In this document: positions 23,111 through 34,213 of the stretch, one piece after another
How positions within the stretch are numbered: the first letter of the stretch is position 1
Layout: every line of letters starts with the position of its first letter
NCBI GenBank assembly: GCA_030847615.1
Contig: JAUMIR010000002.1
Span: 115,824,309 to 115,888,308, forward strand
DNA: 64,000 bases
Reading direction: 5' to 3'
Origin: Gambelia wislizenii
Taxonomy: Eukaryota > Chordata > Lepidosauria > Squamata > Crotaphytidae
Translations under genes and position numbers: made by a program
The notes under the pieces: generated by a model
Told to the model about the DNA's origin: nothing
What the model saw: the letters and a program-made list of their open reading frames with translations, nothing else
Databases searched by the model: none

Positions 23111-23529
23111 TTTGCCCCGGTGTAATGGGGAAAGGAAGGCTTCTTTGCAGCCCTCTAGAGTCCTCTGGCTGGCTGGCTGGCTGGTAGACGTTCCTGGGGT
23201 GGGGGTGGTAGAGTGACTTTTAAAGCCAGCCACTCCTAGCCACGCCCCAACTCCAAATGTTCAAGGTGCAGACAGCATGAGCTCTAGCACAAATCATGGA
23301 GTCATGTGCTAATGCTTGGGCATCAATCCTCAGAACAGCACCAAGCAGAATAGAGCCATATTTCAGAGATTTTCATAAGGATGGGGTTGTTGCCCAACAT
23401 TTGACATTAACAAGTATGCCAACTGAATAAACAAAAATATTTGCAACCAAGTGCATCTTTTCAATTAGCAAGGTAATTATAGCTGGACTGCTACCATTTC
23501 AAATCCAGCTGCAAATCACAAAAAGAGTA

Positions 23530-24043
23530 GAATCATAGAATTATAGAGTTGGAAGAGACCACAAGGGCCATCCAGTCCAACCCCCCTGCCACACAGGAAA
23601 TCACGATCAAAGCATCCCTGACAGATGGCCATCCAGCCTTTGTTTAAAGACCTCCAAGGAAGGAGACCCCACCACGCTCCGAGGGAATGTGTTGCACTGC
23701 CAAACAGCTCTTACTGTCAGAAAGTTCCTCCTAATGTTGAGGTGGAATCTCTGTTCCTGGAGCTTGCACCAGTTGCTCCGTGTTCTAGTCTCTGGAGCAG
23801 CAGAAAACAAGCTTGCTCCATCCTCAATGTGACACCCCTTCAAATACTTAAACAGGGCTATCATATTGCCCCTTAACCATCTTTTTTCCAGGCTAAACAT
23901 ACCCAACTCCCTAAGTCTTTCCTCATAAGGCATGGTTTCCAGACCTTTCACCATTTTAGTCACCCTCCTCTGGATACGCTCCAATTTGTCAATATCCTTT
24001 TTGAATTGTGGTGCCCAGAACTGGACACAGTATTCTAGGTGAT
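23530..24043 (-). mobile_element. CR1 LINE 3' end
   Basis: The 148-codon frame 24053-23607 reads [31 protein letters not shown] and [19 protein letters not shown]. This is the C-terminal arm of CR1 RT. The terminal octamers lie at 23530-23545. 5'-truncated. Confidence 0.93.
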
Positions 24044-24406
24044 TTGGACTCACTGAATTTCTGCTCGTCCATGGGTATCTTCATACAAATGACTCCCTAG
24101 CTAATAAATTTCTGCTATCATGCGTAAGTTGCCAGAGGAATTACAATTGCATGTCCACATTATCAGAGGATATTATGCATTTTTGTGTACATTCCACTAT
24201 ATTCTGTCCAGTCCAGTGTCCTTACTGTTACTCTTCTGACGGGTGTGGTTTTTCACATGGGCTGTGACTCAAGATAATGGCAGGTTATAAATATTTTAAC
24301 AATGAGATAAATAAAATTAAATGCCAAAACATAGCTAAGCTGTTTTGATGGCAGTGACCTAAAAGGCTTTTTTATAAGTTTTTTATTAGTATAATAGTGT
24401 AATTCT

Positions 24407-24614
24407 TGTTGTTCTGTGCCTTCAGGTTGACTCCAGCTTATGGCAAGCCTCACAGAGTCTTTCTGGGAAAATTTATTCAAAGGAGGCTTGCCATTGCCTT
24501 CTCTTAAAGCTGAGAAAGTGCAATTGGCCTAGGATCACCCTATAGATTTAAATGGCTGTGCAGGGATTTGGTGTCCTAGTCCAACACTCAAACCACTGCA
24601 CCACACTGGCTCTC
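24407..24614 (-). mobile_element. tRNA-derived CORE-type SINE, diverged
   Basis: The tail starts gttgttctgtgccttcagg. The head ends with ccactgcaccacactggctctc, the inverted tRNA-like start. The B box is decayed. Confidence 0.8.
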
Positions 24615-24675
24615 CTACATACACTCTTATAATGGTATAATACCTTTTTTTAAAAAAGTAGCATTATAGGAGTAT

Positions 24676-24905
24676 ACAGATCAACTCCTGTAGCCATGGA
24701 TTTGGTATCCATAGTTTCACTTATCCACATAAAAAAAAATACATTCTCTCTAGGCATGTCTAGATCCTCCAGTGTGATTCTATGGTCAACCTCTAGTGTT
24801 CATCTCATTGAAAATAATAGGGTTCCCTATTATCCTCGGTTTCAGGTATCTGTGGTGGGTCTTGGACCATATCCTCCATGGATACAGTGCTTGACCTATA
24901 GCACT
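24676..24905. mobile_element. Possible old Tigger-like MITE
   Basis: Contains CATTGAAAATAATAGGG and GGTATCCATAG stretches like the Tigger-like elements nearby. The terminal inverted repeats are weak, and the boundaries are approximate. Confidence 0.4.
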
Positions 24906-25011
24906 TATATTTTTAAAAAATGAGATAGACATTCAGGTTACCATGCTCAACACTTTACTAAAACAGTAGTAACTAGGAAGGGTTTTTACCCGCCATTTCA
25001 AAAAATGTTTA

Positions 25012-25264
25012 CAGCAGGACCCCCGTGTCCGCTGGGGATTGGTACTGGGGGCACCCATGGACAATGAAAACCATGGATAATAGCAAACGCCATTGAAAAT
25101 AATAGGACGTCCAGTTTAAAAGACCACAGAGTTGCCTTGGAGGACCTAGAAAATGGCTAGAAAGGACACATTTTCTAGGAAGACTCTATTGTAGGTGTGC
25201 TTTTTGTGTCCCATGGATAATTGAATCAGTGGATAATGAATCAGTGGATATGGGGGTCCTACTA
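25012..25264. mobile_element. Tigger/pogo-like MITE (GGACCCCC subfamily)
   Basis: Left end CAGCAGGACCCCCGTGTCC; right end, inverted, TAGTAGGACCCCCATATCC. TA flanks both sides. The inside is closely similar to 60447-60697. Confidence 0.85.
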
Positions 25265-26379
25265 TATAGTCAAATAGAGCATTCAAAGGTACAGTGCTAC
25301 TTCGTTTACATGGTATTTCATCATCATCTTTATTTGTTTGTTTTAAATATACTTGGGGAAATGCTTTAGCACTACCTAAAATATCATTTTAAAAAAATAA
25401 ATGAACTGGTGATAAAACAAATGGTATCCACTGCAAATATGAATGTGTGCTGAGCAATGATACTTTCCATATGCCTACCCCCATCACTACTAATATCAAA
25501 CCACAAATCTTTGAAAAATAGAGTGTTGCTAAGAGTAACTCCATCTGTGGTGATTGCTTTACTCTTTTCTCCTTCTCAAAAAAAAAGTCATTTTTTTTAA
25601 AGTGCAGAAACAGCACTGGAAAAACAAAGGAGGATTACCAATACGACGACAATATCACGTGGATGCTTTATAAATTGTGAGTAAACGAGTCATGGTAGTT
25701 CCACAATAAATCATTGTGTGAAAGTAGCCCTTTTACTTCATATTTTATATGTGCCTATCACAAAATCAGCTATGTTAGCTCACCTCTATTTAAAGGCAAA
25801 GGAAAAGGAGAATACTCACTAACATACATTAGCCAGGGGCAAGCATTTTCTCATTCATGGCCTATCTTTATTAATTAGCGATGAAGTACATTATATTCCA
25901 TTGTGATTGTTAACTGTTTCTTTGCCTTCAGCATTCTAAACTATGTGGGGGAGGATCCTTGAGAATAGCAATGGTCAAACTAGATATTTAATTGAATTAC
26001 ACTATCATTCTATCTTTATATAATCATTGGCTAATATCCTGTTACTGACTTGCATGCATGCCAGTACCATTTTGGACAGGGTGCAGAGGGCTATTCTCTT
26101 ACATTTGTGATCCATCCAAAAACTTCCCATGCCTGGCAGCTGTCAAGTCTGAGGATGAACTGCTGCTGCTCCTTCTTAATAGACCGAAGGGGGAGTGAGG
26201 TAGAGAAGCAATTCATACCACAAAGATCCAACTGTTTTGAGGACCCGGGGGGGGAGGAAAAAGTGGGTGCACTCTATTTGAGAGTGCATTCTCATTTCTC
26301 CTCGCCTGCCCCCCCCCCGCCACTGAGACCAGCTGTTTTTTTATGGTCTGAATTTGCTTCTCCCTCCCTCCCTTGTCAT
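25265..26379. other. Unassigned intronic sequence
   Basis: AT-rich to 26.0 kb. The stretch 26050-26430 has a 126-codon open frame without recognisable domains, running into the next SINE. I do not call a gene. Confidence 0.35.
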
Positions 26380-26619
26380 TGCTGTTGTGTGCCTTCTAGT
26401 CAGTTCTGGCTTATGGCAACCCTAAGGTGAACCTATGACTGGTTGTTCTTGACAAGATTGTTCAGAGAGACTTTGCCTTTGCCTTTCTCTTTCTCTGAGG
26501 CGGAGAGAGTATAACTTGTCCAAGGTCACCCAGTGGGTTTCCATGGCTGAGCAGGGATTTGAACCCTGCCCTCCAGAGTCCTAATCCAACACCCAAACCA
26601 CTACACCACACTGGCTCTC
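26380..26619 (-). mobile_element. tRNA-derived CORE-type SINE
   Basis: Full-length layout on the minus strand: the tail starts gctgttgtgtgccttctag, the core contains tccaaggtcacccagtggg, and the decayed B-box region reads gatttgaaccc. The head ends accacactggctctc. Confidence 0.85.
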
Positions 26620-27762
26620 ACCCTCACCCATTGGTAAATGACAGCAGCAGGGGCATCTCTTAAAGAGTTTGACAGCTGCTGGGTAGTGAGAGGATACAGA
26701 ACTCCATGTGCAGAACTATGCACGTATCTCAACCTTTCCCTTCCAAATAAAATAACTCTTTTCCAGAATAAGTTCATTCAACTACACTTTCATATCTGAG
26801 ATAGGAAATAAATAAAATAACTGGATGGCAAGTTTTTGCAAAGACAGACACAAACATTTGAAGACCTCAATACACTCTCGCAGGCTACAAGGGAATAGGG
26901 GCAAATGCTTTGGTGAGGGTCAGTAAGATTCTAGTGATGTGCTTTTTAGTGCTAAAGTTTGCAATGGGGAATTGGCTTGACAGGAGATAAGAATCAGCTC
27001 TGCTCTATTGTGTTTGGGAAGAGATATGAATGAAAACATTTGTAATGTCCAGAAAGTAGGTGGGAGACTGAATATACTCTTTTCAAACAAGAACACATAG
27101 GCCCGGTTCCCCTTCACGCAGACACACACCACCCTTTCAATCTCACACTGAGAAATCTCTGAAGAAAGATCTAATATTGTATTATGAAGCCAAGCAACTT
27201 TCCGTTTCAAACATATTTAGCAAGAAATCACCCCTGACTCTTTTGAGATAGAGGGATGGTTTTAAAAAAAATCTTCCACTGGAAGAGATGAAGTAGATTA
27301 CAAGCAAAAAAGACTTCTATCATACTAAATTAACAATAAACAAGTCCAACCGTAGCACATCATTTTTACAAAGCTTACTATCTTTGTCTCAGTTAATCCC
27401 AGGAAATAACTATTTTATGTGCAACATTTAACACAGGGTCGATCAATTACAGTAGATCTAGGGGCCAATATTGTTCCCTTGAACCCTGCAGGGACCGTAA
27501 ATATTGCCTAAAATTTCCTCAAAATTGGGGGGGGGGGCACAAAATGACTAGATGTGGCCAGAGCTATACTTACAGTTTTGAAAACACATTAAAAACAATT
27601 ATGCAGTATGGGGGTCTCTTACACACTATTTAAAAGATGAATTGCTACTCCAGCCCAACGGAACTAGGGAGCAGGTAGGGGATGCCAAAAGAGCCCTGGG
27701 TGATTCATGTGGCCTAGGGCCATACTTTGCCCTCCCCTCTCTTAATGGAAGGAGACACTATA
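26620..27762. other. Unassigned intronic sequence, with a possible old hAT-like piece
   Basis: Mostly featureless. The segment 27436-27730 starts CAGGGTCGATCAA, contains a poly-G run near 27525 and ends CTTTGCCCTCCCCTC. That loosely recalls a hAT-like element, but there is no target duplication. Confidence 0.3.
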
Positions 27763-28107
27763 GGTTGAGTCTCCCTTATCCAGAATTCTGAAATCCAAAA
27801 CATTCCAAAATCTGTAATGTTTTTGAGTGCTGACATGACAGGGCATTTTATATTGTATGTGTTTTCTGATGGTTTAATGTATGCAAACTTTGTTTCATGC
27901 ACAAAATTATTAAAAAATATTGTGTATAAAGTTACCTTCAGACTATGTGTATAAGGTGTATATGAAACATAAATAAATTTTGTGTTTAGATTTGGGTCCC
28001 ATCGCCAAGATACCTCATTATGCATGTGCAAGTATTCTAAAATCTGCAATATTCCAAAATCCAAAATACCTCTGGTCCCAAGCATTTCAGATAAGGGAGA
28101 CTCAACC
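27763..28107. mobile_element. MITE with perfect 18-bp terminal inverted repeats
   Basis: The ends are GGTTGAGTCTCCCTTATC and its exact complement GATAAGGGAGACTCAACC. TA occurs next to both ends. The inside has further complementary blocks (AAAATCTGTAATGTT, TCTGCAATATTCC). It resembles a short Tigger-like element well known from mammals. It lies 165 bases from the TEX264 exon, in the intron downstream of it. Confidence 0.8.
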
Positions 28108-28271
28108 CTGTACAACCATATCTTCAAATAGGAAACCATTTACTTCTCAGAGAACAAAGCTAGAAATCAGTTTACATGACCATTCGGAAATAAGTTAAAT
28201 AAGAAAGCCAATAGGAAATAAGCTTCACATGCAGACCTAACACTGAAGAACTGCTACACAGGATCACTCAC

Positions 28272-28493
28272 CTTGATATATGTGTCAAGGCACGGATGGA
28301 CACGGTTGACACCCAGATGGATGGAGAGAGGAGTCGTGTAGGGGAAGGTTGCCATGACTACATGGCTAGGGGCTGGGAAGTTGAAAATCTTGAAACCATA
28401 CTTCAAGAACATGCGGATCAGTTCCTCAGAGGGCTTCTCTTCTCCTTCACTCAGAATACGACCCACAGCATAGCGGCATTTCTCTGGATCCAC
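28272..28493 (-). CDS. TEX264: TEX264 internal coding exon (ER-phagy receptor)
   Basis: 222 bases, 74 codons, on the minus strand. The translation starts VDPEKCRYAVGRILSEGEE, continues LKYGFKIFNFPAPSHVV and ATFPYTTPLSIHL, and ends VHPCLDTYIK. This matches the central, GyrI-like domain of vertebrate TEX264 (about residues 87-160 in human, from recall). Upstream is a clean acceptor (TTTTGTCTTTTACTAG). Downstream is a consensus donor (AAG then GTGAGTGATCC). Both splice phases are 0. TEX264 is a single-pass ER membrane protein that links ER to LC3/GABARAP during ER-phagy; its membrane segment and LC3-binding motif lie in other exons, not seen here. No stop or frameshift is present, and conservation is far above that of the surrounding DNA, so the exon is probably functional. 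It is the only host exon I can support. Confidence 0.93.
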
Positions 28494-28715
28494 CTAGTAA
28501 AAGACAAAATGGCTGGATTTAGATTATGACAAGCTCCAAAGAATGCCGCATTTAAAGCAAAGGGGCAATACCAATGATGCTACAGTCATCTCAAGGCAGT
28601 GCTTTTCAGTTTGTGTTCTAGAGAATATTAGAAAGGTTATCAGGAATTCTTTGATGAGAAGACCAGTTGTGGTAAACATTCCCCACAAATGTTTCCAATT
28701 TGCCTGTCATTACAT

Positions 28716-29061
28716 AATCAAAGCATTCCCAACAGATGGCCATCCAGCCTTTGTTTAAAAACCTCCAAAAGAAGGAGACTCCACCATACTACGAGGCAAT
28801 GTATTCCACTTCTGAACAGCTCTTACTCTCAGGAAGTTCTTCCTAATGTTTAGGTAGAATCTCTTTTCCTGTAGTTTGAGTCCATAGCTCCATGTCCTGG
28901 TCTTTGGAGCAGCAGAAAACAAGCTTGCTCCCTCTTCAATACAACATCCTTTCAAGTAGTTAAACATGGCTATCATGGCACCTCTTAACCTTCTCTTCCC
29001 CAGGCTAAACCTACCCAGCGCCTTAAGCTGCTGCTCATAGGGCATGGCTTCCAGACCAGTT
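28716..29061 (-). mobile_element. CR1 LINE 3' fragment
   Basis: The frame within 29234-28755 reads LEAMPYEQQLKALGRFSL and KRFYLNIRKNFLRVRAVQ, the CR1 C-terminal arm. The terminal octamers are missing. It lies in the intron just upstream of the TEX264 exon. Confidence 0.88.
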
Positions 29062-29389
29062 AAGAAGTGCTTGGAAAATTGTTCAAAAGGCACAGGTGAT
29101 TTCCCAAGCCACCCCTCCCATAGTGCCTTGGCTTTGAAGACCTTCAGAGAAAACAACACTTCAGAAAATAAGATGGGAGAATTATTTATAAAGATAAATG
29201 TGTATTGGTTACTTATACAATGCCACTGGCACACTCACTGAAACATCCCATGGAACTGTGCAAATTACAAACAATACTATATTTATTCTGCAACATTGGA
29301 GGGAATATCTTATTTGGAATTTACTATTCCTGCTACACAAAAATAGATCTTCACAAATATGAAATCCGGCTTTAAAAGGGCCTCTTCTG

Positions 29390-29565
29390 GGCCTAAAACT
29401 GGACAGAAGGGCCAAAAAAATTGTAAAAAATGCCCCCTAGGGGGCATTTTGTGGCATTGGAGGGCAATTTTTGGCAGGGGTGTGTGGTGGGGTACGCAGT
29501 CCTCCAAAATCACCTGGAGGGGACTAATGTGAGCCACAGACTTCCACAGTTGCTCCACCCTATAT
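29390..29565. mobile_element. hAT-like element fragment
   Basis: Shares ATGCCCCCTA and the GACTTCCACAGTTG end region with the element at 5967-6348. The left end is missing. Confidence 0.45.
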
Positions 29566-30346
29566 TACAAGTTAAGTAATGAACTCCCTGAAACGTATGC
29601 TTGTAAGAATGTTTCTGTAGCATTTACCGATGGATTGCTTTGGCCTGGGGCAATTTCCATTTGTTCCCAAACTTATATGAAAAAGGGTGTTTTTTATTGC
29701 CTAGTTATATATACAGTATTCTCATTTATACATCTTGACAATTACATCTAGGCATTGCTTAGAGCTCATATGCATTGTAGGAGCTTCTTTGTAACCTTGT
29801 TTTTGAAAAAGGCACACCAACGTTCTATGTAGGTTTAATGAATAGTCCAGATCTCTGTCTCTTGATCCAAAACCTGACAAAATAGACACTGTTTTGACAA
29901 AGGAGCCAAACGAAACCTTCAGGGTCAGATTTTACTATCTAACTAATCTCACTTCCACATCTGAACAATGGGGGGAATAAATGTCTCTCAATAATGACTG
30001 TTGACATTTTCTTGTGAAAGGCTTCATGGACTTCTATAGCTCTGGATCCATTTGTTATTCAACAGTGCCAATTCCAGTAAAGTCACCACTTAGATCCAGT
30101 GCCAATTATCTGCCTATTGTGAGAGAACCAACAAGTGAGCAACAGCAGCCATTGCTTCTATTGCCAATTCAAAAGGCTCACTGCTCTACCTGATAACCAC
30201 TGATCATACAGTGACATTTACACACACACACTGCTTGCGTGTCCCTGATATTCTCAGTTCAGACCTGCACTGACATTTCAGTAGCATGCTATGAATGGGT
30301 TTGTCATTTTTGCTTATTAAACAACAAGTCTAAACCTGGAAACAAG
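29566..30346. other. Unassigned intronic sequence
   Basis: No recognised repeat. A short CA run lies near 30220. Confidence 0.4.
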
Positions 30347-30354
30347 GTTTAGAC

Positions 30355-30539
30355 CTGTGCTGCTCTAAATGGTGGTCCCTGGATCAGTGCTCATCCTCAA
30401 AGCATTGGCTGCTGGTCCCCGGTGAGAAAAGAAAGAAATATTATAGACAATGGGAACAACTGTGGTGGTGAGTCCTAGCACTATGAGGGGGGGGGGACAG
30501 CCAGTTCCGCACATTAAATACTGTAGATGAGAAGCACTG
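30355..30539. mobile_element. Small hAT-like MITE with perfect 8-bp target duplication
   Basis: 185 bp. The left end is CTGTGCTGCTC and the right end, inverted, is CAGTGCTTCTC. The flanks are GTTTAGAC at 30347-30354 and again at 30540-30547. No coding capacity; a G9-10 run lies inside. Confidence 0.72.
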
Positions 30540-30984
30540 GTTTAGACAGTTCTGTTACTTTCCTAAAGGCACTGATGCCAGGCAAAAGGCTGTGGGAGAT
30601 GACACTCATCAGGGAACAATTTTCAGCTTACGAAATATGGGCATAACTCTCAGAGAACACAGGCAGGCCAACATATATGGAAAAACAATATGGCTACACA
30701 CAGAAGGTATGTTTCTATCTCCATCAGAGCTCCAAAACTATGAAACTCAGAAACTTGAAACTTGGCACAAATCCTAAGGGAACCCCAGGAGTTGCTTGTT
30801 TCAGGGCTTGTCTAAATGAAGCAATATAATGCAGATTGTGGCACAGTAATGCCAATTCACAGCAGCGTTCATTTGTCTCCATATTGTTGGGTGGGGGGGT
30901 TGCAAGATCACTGGAATGCAAAGATATCTGTGTTTGATGTTCACAGGGAGGCATGCCTGTGAATCAAAATGGTGCTGCGAGTGA

Positions 30985-33334
30985 ATTATTTGCGTTTTTA
31001 TTCTCCACAAGTTGCCACTGCCAAACAGTATCTTTTTAAACAGTAAATCCAAGATCATGGGCTGTGGTTCCATGAGGGGGGACTTCTGGCAAGGGATGGG
31101 GTGCATCTCACAACAGTTGGCAGAACCATTTTTGCCTAAAGTCTCAAGAATTTGATCAGGAGGGCTTTAAACTGAGTCATATGAGAGAGGGAGACAGTAT
31201 TCTGGAAGGCAAAAGAGCTGGAGAAAATAGTCAAACTGTCATAGAGGGAACAAGGCAAACAGCGCAAGAACCCAACAGTAGGAGGCAAAAAAATGTGCAC
31301 AGGCAGCAAATAAAGGGAACACATGGTCTTAGATGTCTCTATACTAATGCTCAGAGCATGGAAAATAAGCAAGATGAACTTGAACTCCTAGCACAACAAA
31401 GCAAATATGATATAATAGGCATTACTGAAACCTGGTGGGATGAGTCTCATGATTGGAATGCAGGAACAGAGGGGTATAACCTTTATAAGAGAAACAGGCC
31501 AAACAGGAAAGGAGGAGGAATAGCATTATATATCAGGGATATTTACACCAGTGAAGAGATCCATGACATCAGTACTAGAAACCAGGAGGAGAGCATCTGG
31601 ATAAAAATTAAAGGAGAGGGAAACAACAGGGATGTTATTGTGGGACTCTACTACAGACCCCCAAGTCAGACAGAGGAATTGAATGATGCCTTTCTAGAAC
31701 AAATGACCACACAGAGAGAAAGGAGAGATGTAGTAGTGATGGGTGACTTCAACTATCCTGATATTTGCTGGAAATCTAACTCAACCAAAACTTCAAGGTC
31801 TAGCAAATTCCTTAGTTGCCTGGAAGACAATTTCATGGTCCAAAAGGTGGAAGAGACAACAAGGGGGTCAGCTGTTTTAGATCTGATCCTAACCAACAGG
31901 GATGACCTGGTTAATGGGGTGCAAGGGGTGGGATCCTTAAGTGAGAATGATCATATTCTCCTGAAGTTTGTTATACAATGGAAAGGAGAAGCCAGGCATA
32001 GTCAGACACGCATTCTAGAGCAGATCATTAAACAGAGAGTCTGTGAACATTTAGAAGGAAATGCCATAATCACAAAACGTCAACATGGGTTTCAGAGAAA
32101 CAAGTCATGCCAGACTAATCTGATCTCTTTTTTTGATAAAATTACCAGCGTGGTAGATGAAGGGAACGCTGTGGATATTGCATACCTTGATTTCAGTAAG
32201 GCCTTTGACAAGGTTCCCCATGACATTCTTGCAAACAAGCTTGTAAAATGTGGGCTAGACAAGTTAACTGTTCAATGGATTTGTAATTGGTTGACCGGCC
32301 AAACCCAAAGGGTGCTCAGCAGTGGCTCCTCTTCGTCTTGGAAAGATGTGACCAGTGTGGTGCCACAGGGTTCTGTCCTGGACTTAGTGCTATTCAACAT
32401 CTTTATCAATGACTTGGATAAGGGAATTAGTGGCATACTTATCAAATTTGCAGATGACACCAAATTAGGAGGTGTAGCTAATAACCTAGAGGACAGGATC
32501 AAAATTCAAAATGACCTGGATAGACTGGAGAGCTGGACCAAAGTTAACAAAATGAAATTCAATACGGAGAAATGAAAGGTACTGCACTTAGGGCGGAAAA
32601 ACGAAATGCATAGATACAGGATGGAGGAGACCTGGCTGAATGAGACTACATGAGAAAGGGATCTAGGGGTCCTAGTAGACCACAAGTTGAACATGAGTCA
32701 ACAGTGTGATGCAGCAGCTAAAAAGGCCAATGAGTTTTTGGGCTGCATCAATAGAAGTATAGTGTCTAGATCAAGGGAAGTAATAGTGCCACTCTATTCT
32801 GCCTTGGTCAGGCCTCACCTATAATACTGTGTCCAGTTCTGGACACCACAATTCAAAAAGGATATTGACAAATTGGGGCGTGTCCAGAGGAGGGCGACTA
32901 AAATGGCGAAAGGTCTGGAAACCATGCCTTATGAGGAAAGACTTAGGGAGCTGGGTATGTTTAGCCTGGAAAAAGATGGTTAAGGGGCTATATGATAGCC
33001 CTGTTTAAGTATTTGAAGGGGTGTCACGTTGAGTATGGAGCAGGCTTGTTTTCTGCTGCTCCAGAGACTGGAACACGGAGCAATGGATGCAAGTTCCAGG
33101 AACAGAGATTGCACCTCAACATTAGGAGGAACTTTTTGACAGTAAGAGCTGTCTGGCAGTGTAACACACTCCCTCGGAGCGTGGTGGGGTCTCCTTCCTT
33201 GGAGGTCTTTAAACAAAGGCTGGATGGCCATCTGTCGGGGATGCTTTGATCGTGATTCCTGCGTGGCAGGGGGTTGGACTGGATGGCCCTTGTGGTCTCT
33301 TCCAACTCTACAATTATATGATTCTATTATTCTA
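30985..33334 (+). mobile_element. CR1 LINE, best-preserved copy (internally deleted)
   Basis: Starts in the end of the first open reading frame (GVHLTTVGRT-like stretch near 31.1 kb, frameshifted). It continues through endonuclease and RT in one 464-codon frame, then the broken C-terminal arm (32.6-33.25 kb), and ends with CR1 octamer-like ATTCTATTATTCTAAG at 33.33 kb. A full CR1 is about 4.5 kb, so the 5' end and an internal piece are missing. Confidence 0.93.
31181..32575 (+). pseudogene. CR1 ORF2 remnant (endonuclease + partial reverse transcriptase)
   Basis: 464 codons without a stop. The endonuclease spans about residues 50-270: LYTNAQSMENK, GITETWWDE, GLYYRPPS, MGDFNYPDICW, and SENDHILL as the terminal D-H box. 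The frame then jumps to RT at LEQIIKQRVCEHLEGN, so the linker and first RT motifs are missing through an in-frame deletion. RT continues with HGFQRNKSCQTNL, YLDFSKAFDKVPHD, VPQGSVLDLVLFNIFIND and the active site F-A-D-D (32447-32458). The frame ends at a TGA after NTEK; the copy at 1-958 has TGT there, so a single change made this stop. Further frameshifts follow in the C-terminal arm. Confidence 0.9.
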
Positions 33335-34210
33335 AGATGTGGAAATGTGACATTCTGCTTAAATAAGCTTTAAAAACTGTTTTAGCACCTCAGCACTGTG
33401 AAAAGCGCACGGCCGCTACTGTGGAAGTCCAACATGGCAGCTCCAGCCATTTCACTGCCGGGAAGCTCCGCCCCTGCACACTTCTAACCGATCAGTTTTG
33501 CACTTCCGCTCTTATCCGCGAACACGCAGCAATCTAAATTGGTTGTTCCAACAAGCAGGAATGTACATTTCCCTCACATTATTTTGAAAAATCGGGGAAA
33601 GCCTTCATATTTCCCGTGCAACATATGGTGTTTTTGACCCCCCTCCTATAGAATACAGTGAATCACTGTGGGATCCTATTTGGACAAAAGGTATTCTCCT
33701 AGAATTCTATGAGGAGCATTTTCACTGTTCAGACAAGTCCTTAAAATGGATTAATTAATTTTAGTTAGATTTAAATCTACCTGTAGCATCAGTCACTAGG
33801 TGGAAGGACTAAGGGGTTTCTAAGCCATTTGAATTTGGGTAGTTCTGCTACTTAACAAGAAAACAGCGAAGTTCAGCTGAACTTGCTTCTGGGAAAGTGA
33901 CTGTTTCTAGCTGCACCTTATAGCTCTTTGTCACAAGCACCTAAGGTGCATACAAACTAACATGCCAATCCCACAAAACTCACACAAATATCAAACAGTT
34001 GTTTCTCTTCTCCTCTCTCTCTCAATCTTTCTCTCTCTCTCACCTGAACACGCCACACTTCCTCTGCAAAGACAAGGTTTAGAAAAGCAAAGTGAAGTTC
34101 TAATAATTTAATTGGGTTCTTTGATTTGAGGCTATATTAAAGCTCTAACATTGCATCTACATCCTAAAATAGGTGCTTAGGATCTTTAACAGCCTGGTAA
34201 GGTTCCCAGA
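33335..34210. other. Unassigned sequence with a CpG-rich patch
   Basis: The first 200 bases after the CR1 end include a CpG-dense run at 33410-33530 (about 11 CpG), unusual for this AT-rich intron. A CT-rich stretch lies at 34.0 kb. No exon or known repeat was identified. Confidence 0.4.
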
Positions 34211-34213
34211 TTA

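Larger units (their letters stand above)
19495..23235 (-). mobile_element. L2 LINE, near full length
   Basis: About 3.7 kb on the minus strand. In element order there is a GC-rich leader (22.6-23.2 kb), then an endonuclease remnant (21961-22404; LLVLVDFNIP, GPTHCAGHTLD, DHFLVR). The reverse transcriptase follows (21547 down to 20574; NNYRPVSLLPF, GVPQGSILSPMLFN, QYADDTQIY). Last come the C-terminal arm (20570-19771; LQLVQNMAARL, LHWLPI, APRLWNGL) and a tail ending in the TAAATTTTATTATTATT pattern at 19.5 kb. Frameshifts and stops cut the frame into at least six pieces. A second L2 lies at 43.3-45.5 kb. Confidence 0.92.

Noticed and set aside
26050..26430. 126-codon plus-strand frame
   Set aside because: It runs into a SINE and crosses low-complexity C-rich sequence; it looks like chance.
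27436..27730. hAT-like element next to the 18-bp TIR MITE
   Set aside because: The ends only loosely match and I found no 8-bp duplication; left as unassigned.
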